A stretch of 64,000 nt of DNA from an uncultured Clostridia bacterium (GCA_934154445.1 CAKPGC010000006.1:1-64000); one strand, 5' to 3'; shown: positions 16,572 to 26,871, numbered from the stretch's first letter. Numbers and translations: made by a program. The notes: generated by a model not told the origin, from the letters alone.

Positions 16572-17291
16572 ATGAGAGTTATAAAAGATTATAACTTTGC
16601 TAATGAACAGGCTATTAATGAAAGAGTAGTAGAAGATAATGTTACTATTGATAATAAAAAGGTAAGAATAAATATAGAAAAAGGAATAAAAAGATTAGTA
16701 GACATTATTGCAGGATTAGTTGGAACGATATTACTAATTCCAATTACAATATGCATATACATAGCAAAAAAAATATTAAAAGAAGATGATGGACCAATAT
16801 TTTATGAACAACTAAGGATAGGAAAAGATGGAAAGCATTTTAAATTGTATAAATACAGATCTATGATAATAGGTGCAGATGAAATATTAAAAGAATATTT
16901 ATCAGAAAATGAAGAAGCAAGAATTGAATTTGAAAAAAATCAAAAGTTAAAAAATGATCCTAGAATAACTAGATTAGGAAATTTTTTAAGAAAAACAAGC
17001 TTAGATGAATTTCCACAATTTATAAATATTCTAAAAGGTGATATGAGTTTAGTTGGGCCTAGACCAATTGTTGATAGGGAAATAGAATTATTTGGAGATA
17101 AAATGAAAATAGTACATAGTGTTAGACCGGGTCTTACTGGATATTGGGCAGCTAATGGAAGAAGTGATACAACTTATGAACAAAGAGTAGAAATGGAAGC
17201 ATATTACGCTGAAAACTTCTCATTACTTTTAGATATAAAAATTATATTAAAAACAATAAAATCAGTAATAAAAAAAGAAGGAGCAATATAA
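16572..17291 (+). CDS. Undecaprenyl-phosphate sugar phosphotransferase
   Basis: 239 aa, the short single-helix form of the bacterial sugar transferase family (WcaJ/CpsE catalytic part). One hydrophobic helix (~42-66) is followed by GPIFYEQLRIGKDGKHFKLYKYRSM, RITRLGNFLRKTSLDEFPQFINILKGDMSLVGPRP and VRPGLTGYW, all hallmark motifs. It starts repeat-unit synthesis by moving a sugar phosphate onto undecaprenyl phosphate at the inner membrane face. First gene of the locus, only 4 bases before the next. Confidence 0.95.
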   Translation: MRVIKDYNFANEQAINERVVEDNVTIDNKKVRINIEKGIKRLVDIIAGLVGTILLIPITICIYIAKKILKEDDGPIFYEQLRIGKDGKHFKLYKYRSMIIGADEILKEYLSENEEARIEFEKNQKLKNDPRITRLGNFLRKTSLDEFPQFINILKGDMSLVGPRPIVDREIELFGDKMKIVHSVRPGLTGYWAANGRSDTTYEQRVEMEAYYAENFSLLLDIKIILKTIKSVIKKEGAI

Positions 17292-17295
17292 GAGA

Positions 17296-18144
17296 ATGAA
17301 TATTGATATTATATGCCCGTTATACAATGCAGAGAAAGATATAGAGGGACTTCATAAATCGTTATTAAAACAAAAAAATGTAAAAATAAATGAAATAAAG
17401 TATGTTTTAACAGAAAGCAAAGATAATACTGAAGAAAAACTAAAAGAATTAAATATGAATTTTAAAAAAATAAAGAAAGAAGAATTTTCACATGGTCTTA
17501 CTAGAGAAAATGAAGCTTTTGATAGTAAGGCTGATATTCTTGTGTTTATTACTCAAGATGTAAAAATAGTAAGAGATGATTGGCTATACAATTTAACAAA
17601 AGACATAGCTAATGGAGAAGTGGATGCTTGTTATAGTAGACAAATATGCACTAATAACACAATTGAAAAATATACAAGAGAATGCAATTATCCAAAAAAT
17701 TCAAAAATAGTGACTAAAGACGATGTTGAAAAATTAGGCTTAAAAGCATTTTTCTTTTCAGATGCTTCATCTGCAATAAAAAGAGAAACGTTTGTTAAAC
17801 TAAATGGATATGATCATAAAAAATTAATTATTAATGAAGATATGTATATTGCGTATAAATTGATAACTAATGGATATAAAATAAAATATTGTGCAGATTC
17901 AGAAGTCATTCATTCACATGTCTTTACATTAAAACAATATTATGATAGATATAAAGATACAGGAAAGTTTTTTAAAGAAAACAGTTATTTAAATAATTAT
18001 AAAGTAAATCAAGCAGGCGGAAATATGGCTAAATATGTTTTAAAAAGAGCATGGCAAGATAAAAATTGGAGCGTTTTGATAAGATTTGTTCCTAATATGG
18101 CTGCTAGATTTATTGGAATGAAAGTTGGAAGAGTTACTAAATAA
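17296..18144 (+). CDS. GT2 glycosyltransferase, rhamnosyltransferase-like
   Basis: 282 aa. A GT-A fold enzyme: IICPLYNAEKDIEGLHKSL at the N terminus, FSHGLTRENEAF, then ILVFITQDVKIVRDDWL, in which QDVK replaces the usual DxD-type metal site in the manner of rhamnosyltransferases. The acceptor part includes NEDMYIAYKLI. Predicted cytoplasmic, adding the second or a later sugar to the lipid carrier. The sugar assignment rests only on resemblance. Confidence 0.85.
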   Translation: MNIDIICPLYNAEKDIEGLHKSLLKQKNVKINEIKYVLTESKDNTEEKLKELNMNFKKIKKEEFSHGLTRENEAFDSKADILVFITQDVKIVRDDWLYNLTKDIANGEVDACYSRQICTNNTIEKYTRECNYPKNSKIVTKDDVEKLGLKAFFFSDASSAIKRETFVKLNGYDHKKLIINEDMYIAYKLITNGYKIKYCADSEVIHSHVFTLKQYYDRYKDTGKFFKENSYLNNYKVNQAGGNMAKYVLKRAWQDKNWSVLIRFVPNMAARFIGMKVGRVTK

Positions 18145-18155
18145 AGGGGTATACA

Positions 18156-19328
18156 ATGAATGTAAAAACAGTAGTTATTGTAAATGACTTTAATTATACA
18201 CAAGGTGGAGCAAGCAAGGTTGCAATAGATACAGCAAGAATTTTAAATGAAGAAAATATAAAAGTTATATTTTTTTCTGCTGTTAATAAAGAAGATGAAA
18301 AAATAGATGGAATAGAATATGTTTCTACAAATCAAAATGAAGCTTTAAAAGAAAAAAATAAAATTAAAGGTGCTTTAAACGGGATATATAATTTAAAGGC
18401 AAAAAAGGAATTTAAAAAATTGTTAAAAACATTAGATAAAGATACAACTATAATTCATGCTCATGGATGGACAAAAGCTTTGTCTAGTAGTGTTTTTGAT
18501 ATTGCTTTTAAAATGAAATTTAAAGTTGTGCTAACATTACATGATTATTTTACAGCTTGTCCAAATGGGGGATATTTTAATTATAAAAAAAATGAAATAT
18601 GCCATTTAAATCCATTATCTTGGAAATGCATAAAATGTAATTGCGATTCAAGAAATTATGGATTTAAACTATATAGAGTTGTAAGACAATTTGTGCAAAA
18701 TAAAATTGTAAAACTTAATGATAGATTAGAAAATGTAATTACAATATCAGAATTTAGTGAAAAAATATTAAAACCCACTTTAGGAAAAAATACTAAAATT
18801 ACAAGAATATACAATCCAATAGAGATAGATCAAAATGCAGAGAAAGTTGATCCTAGTAAGAATGAATATTATTTATATGTGGGGAGAATTTCTAAGGAAA
18901 AAGGGGTAGACCTATTTTGTCAAGCGATAACAGAGTTAGGATTAAAAGGAATTGCTGTTGGAGATGGGGATGAAAAGAAAAAATTAGAAAAACAATATCC
19001 TAATATAGAATTTACCGGTTGGAAAAATAAGGATGAAATTAAACAATATATGAGAGGAGCTAGAGCTTTAATTTTTCCGAGTAGATGGTATGAAACAGCT
19101 GGACTTACAGTTTTAGAAGCACAAAGTTTAGGAATCCCCGTAATTGTTAATAAAAATTCTGCAGCGAGTGAATTCATTGAATGTCAAGAAGCTAAATATG
19201 ATAATTTTGAAGAAATGAAACAAAAAATAACTAATTTAAAATTAGAATATATAGAAGTAAAAGAAAAACGAAAATATAATATAAATATGTATTATAAAAA
19301 AAGTATGGAGTTATATAATAATATATAA
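18156..19328 (+). CDS. GT4 family glycosyltransferase
   Basis: 390 aa. A GT-B fold retaining enzyme: N-terminal FNYTQGGASKVAIDTARIL, HAHGWTKALSS and LTLHDYFTACPNGGYF (the last typical of GT4 enzymes of capsule loci), and the C-terminal nucleotide-sugar part VGRISKEKGVDLF with FPSRWYETAGLTVLEAQSLG carrying the conserved glutamates. Donor unknown. A cysteine-rich insert (CHLNPLSWKCIKCNCD) may bind metal. Eleven bases separate it from the previous gene. Confidence 0.9.
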   Translation: MNVKTVVIVNDFNYTQGGASKVAIDTARILNEENIKVIFFSAVNKEDEKIDGIEYVSTNQNEALKEKNKIKGALNGIYNLKAKKEFKKLLKTLDKDTTIIHAHGWTKALSSSVFDIAFKMKFKVVLTLHDYFTACPNGGYFNYKKNEICHLNPLSWKCIKCNCDSRNYGFKLYRVVRQFVQNKIVKLNDRLENVITISEFSEKILKPTLGKNTKITRIYNPIEIDQNAEKVDPSKNEYYLYVGRISKEKGVDLFCQAITELGLKGIAVGDGDEKKKLEKQYPNIEFTGWKNKDEIKQYMRGARALIFPSRWYETAGLTVLEAQSLGIPVIVNKNSAASEFIECQEAKYDNFEEMKQKITNLKLEYIEVKEKRKYNINMYYKKSMELYNNI

Positions 19329-19341
19329 TTGTGAGGGGAAT

Positions 19342-19882
19342 ATGGAATTATATGAGATAAAAAAACAGTTAAAAAAAGAAAAAACAAATTATTACGACAA
19401 AAATTTATTTAAGAGAATTTTTCGTATTCTAGTAGGACATCCTGATATGAAATTGTATAAAATAATGAAAGATGCAAAGATGTACAGATTTTATAAAGAA
19501 AATCATAAAAGTATTTTTAGAAAAATAAAATTAATATATTTTGCAAAAAAAGTTAATAGCAATTCAAAAAAATATTCTATTGAATTATATGGAAAATTTG
19601 GAAAAAATTTGTTATTATGTCATGCTCCTATAATTGTTAATGGATATAGTTCAATTGGAGATAATTGTATATTACACCGGAATGAATTGTATTGGAGCAA
19701 AACATTATATAGATGATGCTCCAATTATTGGAAACAATGTTGATATAGGTTTTGGGGCAACATTGATTGGAAAAATAAAGATAGCAGATGGGATAAAAAT
19801 TGGAGCAAACTCAGTAGTAACAAAATCTTTTTTAGAACCTAATATTACAATAGCTGGAGTTCCTGCAAAGAAAATAAAATAA
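19342..19882 (+). pseudogene. Hexapeptide acetyltransferase (CysE-like), +1 frameshift
   Basis: A 179-aa serine acetyltransferase-like O-acetyltransferase if one C at 19677-19678 is skipped. Frame 1 ends ...SIGDNCILHRN and soon stops; the next frame continues HGMNCIGAKHYIDDAPIIGNNVDIGFGATLIGK and ends AGVPAKKIK, an intact left-handed beta-helix. Skipping the C restores CAC GGA ATG. The break creates an in-frame CGG, a codon otherwise missing from native genes here. Either a broken gene, a data error, or a programmed +1 shift. Its likely role is O-acetylation of the polysaccharide. Confidence 0.8.
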
Positions 19883-19902
19883 TTTAATAGAAAGGATAAA
19901 AT

Positions 19903-20817
19903 ATGTATAAAATTTTTTTTGTTATATTACATTATCAGAATGTAGAAGATACCATTAATTGTATTGAAAGCATCAATAAATTAAAGAAAAATAGTGAAAT
20001 TGAAGTAAACTGTTTAGTTATAGATAATAAATCTCCTAATAATAGTGGAGATGTTTTAAAAGAAAAATATAAAAATAAAAAAAATATTAATGTAATGTTA
20101 TTAGATAACAACTATGGATTTTCAAAAGCCAACAATATTGGATATAAATATTGTAAAGAAAAAATGGCTGATTTGATACTGATTATTAACAATGATATTG
20201 TATTTGAAGATAGCGAATTTTTAATAAAATTAATTAAATTTTATAAAGAAAATAATAATTACGAAATAATATGTCCAGATGTAATTAATTTGAAAGATAT
20301 GCATCAAAATCCAATGAAACTTAAACCTATGACAATAAAAAAAGCATATAAAAATTTAATATATAAAAAGATTATCTCTATATTATTAAATATTCCTATT
20401 ATTAATATAATTACTTATAATATTGAAAAAAATAGGGAAAATAAATGGCTTGAATCTTACTATAAAAATAATGAAATAAAAAAAGATATTGAAGAAAGTT
20501 TTATTCCAATTGGAGCATTTTTAATATATACAAAGAAATGGATATTAAATGAGGATATTGCTTTTCCAAGTGATACTTTCATGTATTTAGAAGAAGATTT
20601 TTTAGGTATATATATTTTAAATAAGAAGTATAAAATTTTTTATTTAGATAATTTAAAAGTGAGACATCTGGAAGGACGAAGTGTAAGTAGCAAAACCTAT
20701 AATAAATATAAAAATTTTGCATTTAAATATAGAAACCAATCAATTGCTATAAAAAGATATATTAAATTTTTACAAGAGATAAGAAAGGAATATAAATATG
20801 GAAATAAAAATGATTAA
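19903..20817 (+). CDS. GT2 family glycosyltransferase
   Basis: 304 aa. N-terminal FVILHYQNVEDTINCIESI, LVIDNKSPNNSGD and LLDNNYGFSKANNIGYKYC place it in the WbbL/rhamnosyl-type GT2 group; IINNDIVFE holds the metal-binding aspartate and FMYLEEDFLG the base region. Cytoplasmic or peripheral. Its 3' end overlaps the polymerase gene by 20 bases. Very AT-rich with T-runs, unlike the housekeeping genes. Confidence 0.85.
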   Translation: MYKIFFVILHYQNVEDTINCIESINKLKKNSEIEVNCLVIDNKSPNNSGDVLKEKYKNKKNINVMLLDNNYGFSKANNIGYKYCKEKMADLILIINNDIVFEDSEFLIKLIKFYKENNNYEIICPDVINLKDMHQNPMKLKPMTIKKAYKNLIYKKIISILLNIPIINIITYNIEKNRENKWLESYYKNNEIKKDIEESFIPIGAFLIYTKKWILNEDIAFPSDTFMYLEEDFLGIYILNKKYKIFYLDNLKVRHLEGRSVSSKTYNKYKNFAFKYRNQSIAIKRYIKFLQEIRKEYKYGNKND

Positions 20818-22129
20818 TGTATTTTTACTTTTAATATTAATAATAGGTACTTACATATTTATTAAGAAAAAAGAAAAATACAAGCAATTATTAAATGAAA
20901 AGTTTTGGATTTTTTTATCTTGGACAAGTTGCCTAATACTATATTTTTTTAGTGGAATAAAATATACTTTTAATTTAGATATTTATAGTTTTGGATATAT
21001 AATTTTATTTTGGTGTATTTTCTTTTTTGGAGAGTACATTGGAAAAATAGTAAAAAGAGAGAAAAAAAATCAAAATAAGAAAATAGATTTTAAGAAAAAA
21101 ATTAATTTTTTTCCATTTTTTATTATATCTTTAATTTGTTCTTTTATTTATATTATTTATATGATGAAAAGCAATGATATTATTATAGGAACAACAAGAA
21201 ATATAAATACTAATTCAATATCAACAGCATTATTGATGTTATCAAGTGTATCTTTAGTAATTTGGTTATATGAATTAGCTTATTCATTAATAAATGAAAC
21301 TAAATTACCTATATATGGATTCCTTTCTGCAATAATTTATAACTTACCAGGAATATTAATTTCAGGTAGAGATGCTCTTATAATTTTTGTTATTTCAACA
21401 ATTATTATAATTGTATATTGTGGAAACTATGCAATAAAAGAAATGAATTCTACAGGAAGAAAATATAAGAAAATAAAAAGATATACAGTGTATTCTGTTA
21501 TAATAATATTAATGTATTTAGTATTATTATCAAATAATAGATATGGTACAAATGAAAGTTCAGCTCTTAATATGTTTAAATGGAGTGCTGGATGTGAATT
21601 TCCTGAATATTTAGAAAATATATATTATAATTTTGGAGGAATTGGAAAAGTAATAATAAACGTTGTATTCTATTATTCATCACAACTTAGTAAATTTTCG
21701 CTTATTTTTAATGAATATAGAGGACCATATATGTTTGGACTATATGAGCTACATTATATTTCTAGGCTATTTCCTAATTCATGGGCTATGAGTTATAGTC
21801 TTGTTACACAACAATTAACAATAATTACAGCAAATTCTGGATTACCAGGAATTAGAATATTTTGGGAAACAGCAATAGGATATTTGATATATGACTTTGG
21901 AAAGATAGGAACATTAATAATGAGCTTTTTATTTGGAATATTAATAAAAAAGATATCAGTCTGGAGTAAATACAATAGAAATATTCTAAAGATAATAGCT
22001 CAAGCGTTTGTATGTGTAGCGATGTTTTTAACAATTGAAGTTTCACCAGTGTTTGATTATTTTTTTATTTTTCCAACTATTTGGCTTATAATTGTTATTT
22101 TAATATATAATAAAAAAATATCAAATTAG
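20798..22129 (+). CDS. Wzy-like O-antigen/capsule repeat polymerase
   Basis: 443 aa with about eleven hydrophobic segments and no strongly conserved sequence. Size, topology and place between glycosyltransferases and near a Wzx-type flippase point to the polymerase that joins lipid-linked repeat units outside the membrane. It contains a long periplasm-side-type loop (~240-330, NNRYGTNESSALNMFKW, SRLFPNSWAMSYSL). AAGGA precedes ATG 20798 inside the preceding gene. Confidence 0.75.
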   Translation: MEIKMINVFLLLILIIGTYIFIKKKEKYKQLLNEKFWIFLSWTSCLILYFFSGIKYTFNLDIYSFGYIILFWCIFFFGEYIGKIVKREKKNQNKKIDFKKKINFFPFFIISLICSFIYIIYMMKSNDIIIGTTRNINTNSISTALLMLSSVSLVIWLYELAYSLINETKLPIYGFLSAIIYNLPGILISGRDALIIFVISTIIIIVYCGNYAIKEMNSTGRKYKKIKRYTVYSVIIILMYLVLLSNNRYGTNESSALNMFKWSAGCEFPEYLENIYYNFGGIGKVIINVVFYYSSQLSKFSLIFNEYRGPYMFGLYELHYISRLFPNSWAMSYSLVTQQLTIITANSGLPGIRIFWETAIGYLIYDFGKIGTLIMSFLFGILIKKISVWSKYNRNILKIIAQAFVCVAMFLTIEVSPVFDYFFIFPTIWLIIVILIYNKKISN

Positions 22130-22146
22130 AAAGGGGAAATAAGTTT

Positions 22147-23235
22147 GTGATTAAAAATAGAGATGAACAAATGGATATTTTAAGAGGATTAGGAATAGTT
22201 TTTGTAGTTTTAGGGCATACAGTATCTCCAATAAATCATTTTATATACTTATTTCATATTATTATTTTTTTTATAATATCTGGGTATTTTTTTAAAGATG
22301 ATAATATAAAAGATGAAAAATCTTTAAAAAAATTTATGTTAAAAAAAGTAAAAAGATTATATATTCCCTATATTTTAGTAAATATAATATGTGTTTTACT
22401 AAATAATTTTTTTATAAGAATTAACATGTATAGTATTTCTACTCACTATTATTTTACAATAAAAGATATAGTTAAAAATATAGTTAAAATATTATTATTT
22501 AACGGAGTTACTGAAATGGCAGGAGCTACGTGGTTTTTACAAATATTATTTGTAGTAACCATATTTTACGGAATGATAGAGTTTTTAATAAAAAAATTTG
22601 AAATCAAAAACAGTAATATCATACAAATGAGTATATCAATAATATTTTTGCTTTTTGGATACTTTTTGGCGTTAAAAGAAATCAATCTTAAAATTATAAA
22701 TATATCTGTTTTCACATGTTATATTTTCTTTGATTTTGGAAGAAATTTTAAAACTTTTAAAATAGAGTTAAGTAAATATAAAAGATTATTATTATTATTA
22801 ATTTCTTTTATTTTACTCTTAATATTAAATAATTTAGGAACAATAGAAATATCTAAAAATATCTATACAAATTTAACATTCTATATAAGTGTTTCAATTA
22901 TTGGATGGATATTTGTATATGAATTATCTTACTTTTTTACAAAAACAAATATAATAAAAAATATATTTATTTATATAGGACAGAATACGATGTCAATATT
23001 AATATTGCATTTTTTTATATTTAAAATTATTAATTTTATAGGAGTAATAATAACTAAAGAGGATATTTCATTAATGTCTGCTTTTCCAGTATTATTTACA
23101 GGAAAATATTGTTGGATAATTTATACATTATTTGGAATTATTATACCAATTATATTAGAAAAAATACTAAAAATATTAAAAATAAATTTTGAAAGGAAAA
23201 AATATGAAATTAGGAGTAGTAATAGTAACGTATAA
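22147..23235 (+). CDS. Acyltransferase 3 family membrane protein
   Basis: 362 aa, about ten membrane segments. The N terminus NRDEQMDILRGLGIVFVVLGHT contains the catalytic histidine motif of acyltransferase 3 proteins (including fucose 4-O-acetylase-like proteins). It probably O-acetylates the polysaccharide, using cytoplasmic acetyl donors. The start is GTG with AAAGGGG upstream. Its end overlaps the next gene by 32 bases. Confidence 0.87.
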   Translation: MIKNRDEQMDILRGLGIVFVVLGHTVSPINHFIYLFHIIIFFIISGYFFKDDNIKDEKSLKKFMLKKVKRLYIPYILVNIICVLLNNFFIRINMYSISTHYYFTIKDIVKNIVKILLFNGVTEMAGATWFLQILFVVTIFYGMIEFLIKKFEIKNSNIIQMSISIIFLLFGYFLALKEINLKIINISVFTCYIFFDFGRNFKTFKIELSKYKRLLLLLISFILLLILNNLGTIEISKNIYTNLTFYISVSIIGWIFVYELSYFFTKTNIIKNIFIYIGQNTMSILILHFFIFKIINFIGVIITKEDISLMSAFPVLFTGKYCWIIYTLFGIIIPIILEKILKILKINFERKKYEIRSSNSNV

Positions 23236-24124
23236 TAGGTTAGAGTTATTAAAAGAATGTATTAGTGCATGTATAAATCAAAAACAAAAATTTGAAAAAA
23301 TTTTTGTAATAAATAATGCTAGTACGGATGGTACAAAAGAATATTTAGAAGAATTAAAAGTTGAAAATTTAGAGATTATTAATTCAAAAGAAAACTTAGG
23401 CGGAGCAGGAGGATTCTATTTAGGTATAGAAAAATCAATGCAATATCCTTTGGATTATTTATTACTTATTGACGATGATGCTATACTTGATTATAATTAT
23501 AATAAGGAAATTATTAAATTCATGAAAAAAAATGAAGGAGATATATGTGCATATTCTGGTACAGTAAAAACAAATAATATTATACAAACTGAACATAGGC
23601 GTCATTTGAATAAAGGATTTAAATGCATTGATAGTAATTTGAGCGAGTATAATTTAGATTATTTTGATTATGATTTATCTACATTTTGTGGAATATACAT
23701 ATCAATGGAAATCATAAGAAAAATTGGTTTACCATGTAAAGAATTTTTTATATGGTTTGATGATACAGAATATTCATTAAGAATTAGAAAATATGGTAGA
23801 ATACGAAATGTTAATAAAGCATATCTTAATCATAAAACCAAAATTTTCAATTCAAAAGGGTATAATTGGAAGTCTTATTATGGATTAAGAAATCAAATTG
23901 TAATAATAAGAAAGTATTTTTCTAAATTTACGCTTATAAAATTTACTACATTAATGTGCTTTTATATTATAGCTGGTAAAATTATGAGAATATTAAAAAA
24001 TGATGAATATTATAACAAAGTTTCAGAGATATACAAAGATTCTTTATTAGATGGAATTAATGATAATATGGGAAAAAATGATAAATATATTCCAGGAGTT
24101 GAGTTTAAGAAAAGGAGAGAGTGA
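23204..24124 (+). CDS. GT2 glycosyltransferase, galactofuranosyltransferase-like
   Basis: 306 aa. Motifs VVIVTYNRLELLKECI, VINNASTDGTKEYL, the glycine-rich ENLGGAGGFYLGIE and LLLIDDDAI are those of GlfT-type galactofuranosyltransferases. Because a UDP-galactopyranose mutase is encoded downstream in the same locus, UDP-galactofuranose is the likely donor. A TTG upstream is in frame, but AAAGGA directly precedes ATG 23204. Overlaps the preceding acyltransferase gene. Confidence 0.88.
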   Translation: MKLGVVIVTYNRLELLKECISACINQKQKFEKIFVINNASTDGTKEYLEELKVENLEIINSKENLGGAGGFYLGIEKSMQYPLDYLLLIDDDAILDYNYNKEIIKFMKKNEGDICAYSGTVKTNNIIQTEHRRHLNKGFKCIDSNLSEYNLDYFDYDLSTFCGIYISMEIIRKIGLPCKEFFIWFDDTEYSLRIRKYGRIRNVNKAYLNHKTKIFNSKGYNWKSYYGLRNQIVIIRKYFSKFTLIKFTTLMCFYIIAGKIMRILKNDEYYNKVSEIYKDSLLDGINDNMGKNDKYIPGVEFKKRRE

Positions 24125-24126
24125 TT

Positions 24127-25449
24127 ATGAAAATAGTTTATGTTGGAGATAATAGAAATAGAGGAAATTTTGGTTGCCGTGCTACAAGTACAGCCTTATC
24201 ACAGATAATTTCTAAAGACAACGAAATTGTAGGTAGAATTTATGGCAAATATACAAATGTCGACACTGGAGAATTGTTTTTTTATCAGCATTTTCCAGCT
24301 TGGATATATAAAAGGTTATCCAAATTTAAATATTGGGATTATTTAAAAAAGGGTTTATATTTATTTAATAGAATGTTAAAAAAAGGACATTATTATTTCA
24401 GTAACTTTGACTTTATTGATTATGATTTTGATAAATCGATTGAAAATTTAATTAGGTGCTTACCAGCAAATCCAAATTTAAGAGAGTTTGATTTAAGACA
24501 ATACGATTTTGATGCTTTAGTAGTAAATGGCGAGGGGTCTTTTATATTTGCAACACCACCATGGAGAGAATGTTTAGTAGAAGCAATGTTGATGTATTGG
24601 GCAGAAAAAATGGGTAAAAAGGTATATTATCTAAATGGAATGCTCTCTGATGATCCATATTCAGAACATAATAAAAAAACAATAGAATTAATAAAACCAA
24701 TTTTTAGTAAAGCAGAAGTGGTTTCAGTTAGAGAAAAATATTCATACAAATATGCGGAAGAAAATTTTTCAAATATAAACTTAAAACATTATCCAGATGC
24801 ACTTTTTTCATGGTATAAATATGTAAATGATGAATTTAAAATTAATGATGGAAAGTATATTATGGGAATGTCAGGAGCAACAGATAGTTCATTTTATGAA
24901 TTTGATTTTTCTAAACCATATATATGTATTTCTGGATCATCATCGGTTGGTGTAGCTGCATCATCTAAAGAAGAAATAATATATATATATAAACAGTTAG
25001 TAACAGAAGTAAAAGAAGCATTTCCAGATTTAAATGTTTTCTTAGTGGACGTATGTGAAGGAGATGATTTTTTGAATGATGTATCAAAAGAAACAAAGAC
25101 ACCTATAATTTCAATTGATACACCTATTTTATCTGCTGCGAAAATTTTGGCAAATGCTAGAGTATATATATCTGGAAGGTATCATCCTTCTATTTTAGCA
25201 TCATTAGGTGGTACACCATGTGTGTTTATGTCATCAAATTCTCATAAAACATTAAGTGTGCAAGAACTATTGAAATATGAAATAATTAAAGAATTTAATG
25301 TTTTACCAGATAAAGAAGAACGAAAAAAAATTATTGAATTAGCTAGAAATAGAATTAATGAAGGTGAAACACTTAGAAAAAAAATTCAAACAAGATGTTA
25401 TGAACTATCAGAAGAAACATTAAAACAACAAGAATTATTTAAGGAGTAA
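24127..25449 (+). CDS. Polysaccharide pyruvyl transferase family protein
   Basis: 440 aa. Starts MKIVYVGDNRNRGNFGCRATSTAL, then VVNGEGSFIFATPPWRE, KKVYYLNGMLSDDP and ISGRYHPSILASLGGTPCVF, the usual order of motifs of the pyruvyltransferase fold. It probably adds a pyruvate ketal from phosphoenolpyruvate to a sugar, though some members have other roles. GTG 24121 lies too near the ribosome site, so ATG 24127 is preferred. Starts at the stop of the preceding gene. Confidence 0.87.
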   Translation: MKIVYVGDNRNRGNFGCRATSTALSQIISKDNEIVGRIYGKYTNVDTGELFFYQHFPAWIYKRLSKFKYWDYLKKGLYLFNRMLKKGHYYFSNFDFIDYDFDKSIENLIRCLPANPNLREFDLRQYDFDALVVNGEGSFIFATPPWRECLVEAMLMYWAEKMGKKVYYLNGMLSDDPYSEHNKKTIELIKPIFSKAEVVSVREKYSYKYAEENFSNINLKHYPDALFSWYKYVNDEFKINDGKYIMGMSGATDSSFYEFDFSKPYICISGSSSVGVAASSKEEIIYIYKQLVTEVKEAFPDLNVFLVDVCEGDDFLNDVSKETKTPIISIDTPILSAAKILANARVYISGRYHPSILASLGGTPCVFMSSNSHKTLSVQELLKYEIIKEFNVLPDKEERKKIIELARNRINEGETLRKKIQTRCYELSEETLKQQELFKE

Positions 25450-25452
25450 TAA

Positions 25453-26871
25453 TTGAATATGGACAAGAATAAAATTTTAGCAAAAAATACAATAATTTTA
25501 GGTATAGGTCAATTTATACCTAAAATTATTGCTATGATAACATTACCAATTTTAACAAAAGCGTTTACAACAGATGAATATGGTATTTATGATTTAATTA
25601 TTTCTTTTTCTAGCTTAGCGCTCCCATTGATGACATTATTAATACAACAGGCTGTTTTTAGATTCTTAATTAATGAAGAAAATGAAGAAAAAAGCAAATT
25701 ATATATAACTAATTCAATAGTATTTATAAGTTTACTTTCTTTAAGTTTATTTTTTATAATTATTATTGTAGGTAGTTTTATAGGTATAGATTTAAAGCTT
25801 CTGATTATTGCTTTTTTGGTTTATTTTGCAGAATCACTGTATGACTTGTTTGGACAGATTGCAAGAGGATATGGAAAGAATATGTTATTCTCTACAGCTG
25901 TAATAATGTATTCAGTAGTAAATATGATATTGTTGGTTGTAACTCTTTGGATTAATAATATTAATATTATTAATGTATTAATTATAATACTAATTTCTTA
26001 TATAATAGCATTAATATATTTATTTTTAAAGTTAAATATAAAAAACGTATTTAATAAAAAATATATATCTTTTTCAGTTATAAAAGATTTATTAGTTTAC
26101 TCAATTCCAATTATTCCAAGTTCAATATCGTTATGGGTGGTTAATTTATCTGATCGTGTTGTTATTACATATTTTTTAGGTGCAGCATACAATGGAATTT
26201 ATGCTGCGGCATCAAAAATTCCAAATTTATTTGGAACAGTATATAATGTATTTAATTTAGCTTGGACCGAATTAGCATCAAGAAGTATTAAAGAAAGTGA
26301 CATCTCAGATTATTATAGTAGATTATTTAATAGTTTATATTCATTTTTAATAGGGATAATGATTCTACTTATCACTGTATCACCTATAATGTTTAATGTA
26401 TTAGTTGATAATAAATTTAGTGAAGGATATTTTCAAATACCAATATTATTTATCGGAGTTCTATTAAGTTGTTTTGTATCATTTTATGGTGGATTGTATA
26501 TAGCATTAAAGAAAACAAAACAAGTTGGGATATCATCATTTATGGGATGTATTTTAAATGTTGCTATTAATGTTGTCTTTATAAAAAAAGTGGGAATATA
26601 TGCAGCATCTATTTCAACATTAGTATCATTTCTTGTTATTTTAATTTATAGATTTTTTGAAACAAAAAAATTTATAAAAATAAAATACAATTATTATAAT
26701 ATATGCATTGGAATTATTTGTTTATTAATTAGTGTTTTTTGTTTTTATGAGAATAACTTTTTATTTTTTATTTTTAATATAATTATAACCATAATTTATA
26801 ACTGCTTTTTTAATAAATTTTTAATTTCTATTAAAAGTATTATAGTATCTAAATTAAAAAAGAAAAATTAA
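25453..26871 (+). CDS. Wzx-like polysaccharide flippase
   Basis: 472 aa with about 12-14 membrane helices; MOP superfamily. The N terminus ILAKNTIILGIGQFIPKIIAMITLPILTKAFT and VVNLSDRVVITYFLGAAYNGIYAAASKIP are typical of O-antigen/teichoic-acid type translocases. It moves the undecaprenyl-linked repeat unit outward for the polymerase. TTG 25453 has better spacing (6 bases) from AAGGAG than ATG 25459; the start is uncertain by two codons. Confidence 0.9.
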   Translation: MNMDKNKILAKNTIILGIGQFIPKIIAMITLPILTKAFTTDEYGIYDLIISFSSLALPLMTLLIQQAVFRFLINEENEEKSKLYITNSIVFISLLSLSLFFIIIIVGSFIGIDLKLLIIAFLVYFAESLYDLFGQIARGYGKNMLFSTAVIMYSVVNMILLVVTLWINNINIINVLIIILISYIIALIYLFLKLNIKNVFNKKYISFSVIKDLLVYSIPIIPSSISLWVVNLSDRVVITYFLGAAYNGIYAAASKIPNLFGTVYNVFNLAWTELASRSIKESDISDYYSRLFNSLYSFLIGIMILLITVSPIMFNVLVDNKFSEGYFQIPILFIGVLLSCFVSFYGGLYIALKKTKQVGISSFMGCILNVAINVVFIKKVGIYAASISTLVSFLVILIYRFFETKKFIKIKYNYYNICIGIICLLISVFCFYENNFLFFIFNIIITIIYNCFFNKFLISIKSIIVSKLKKKN

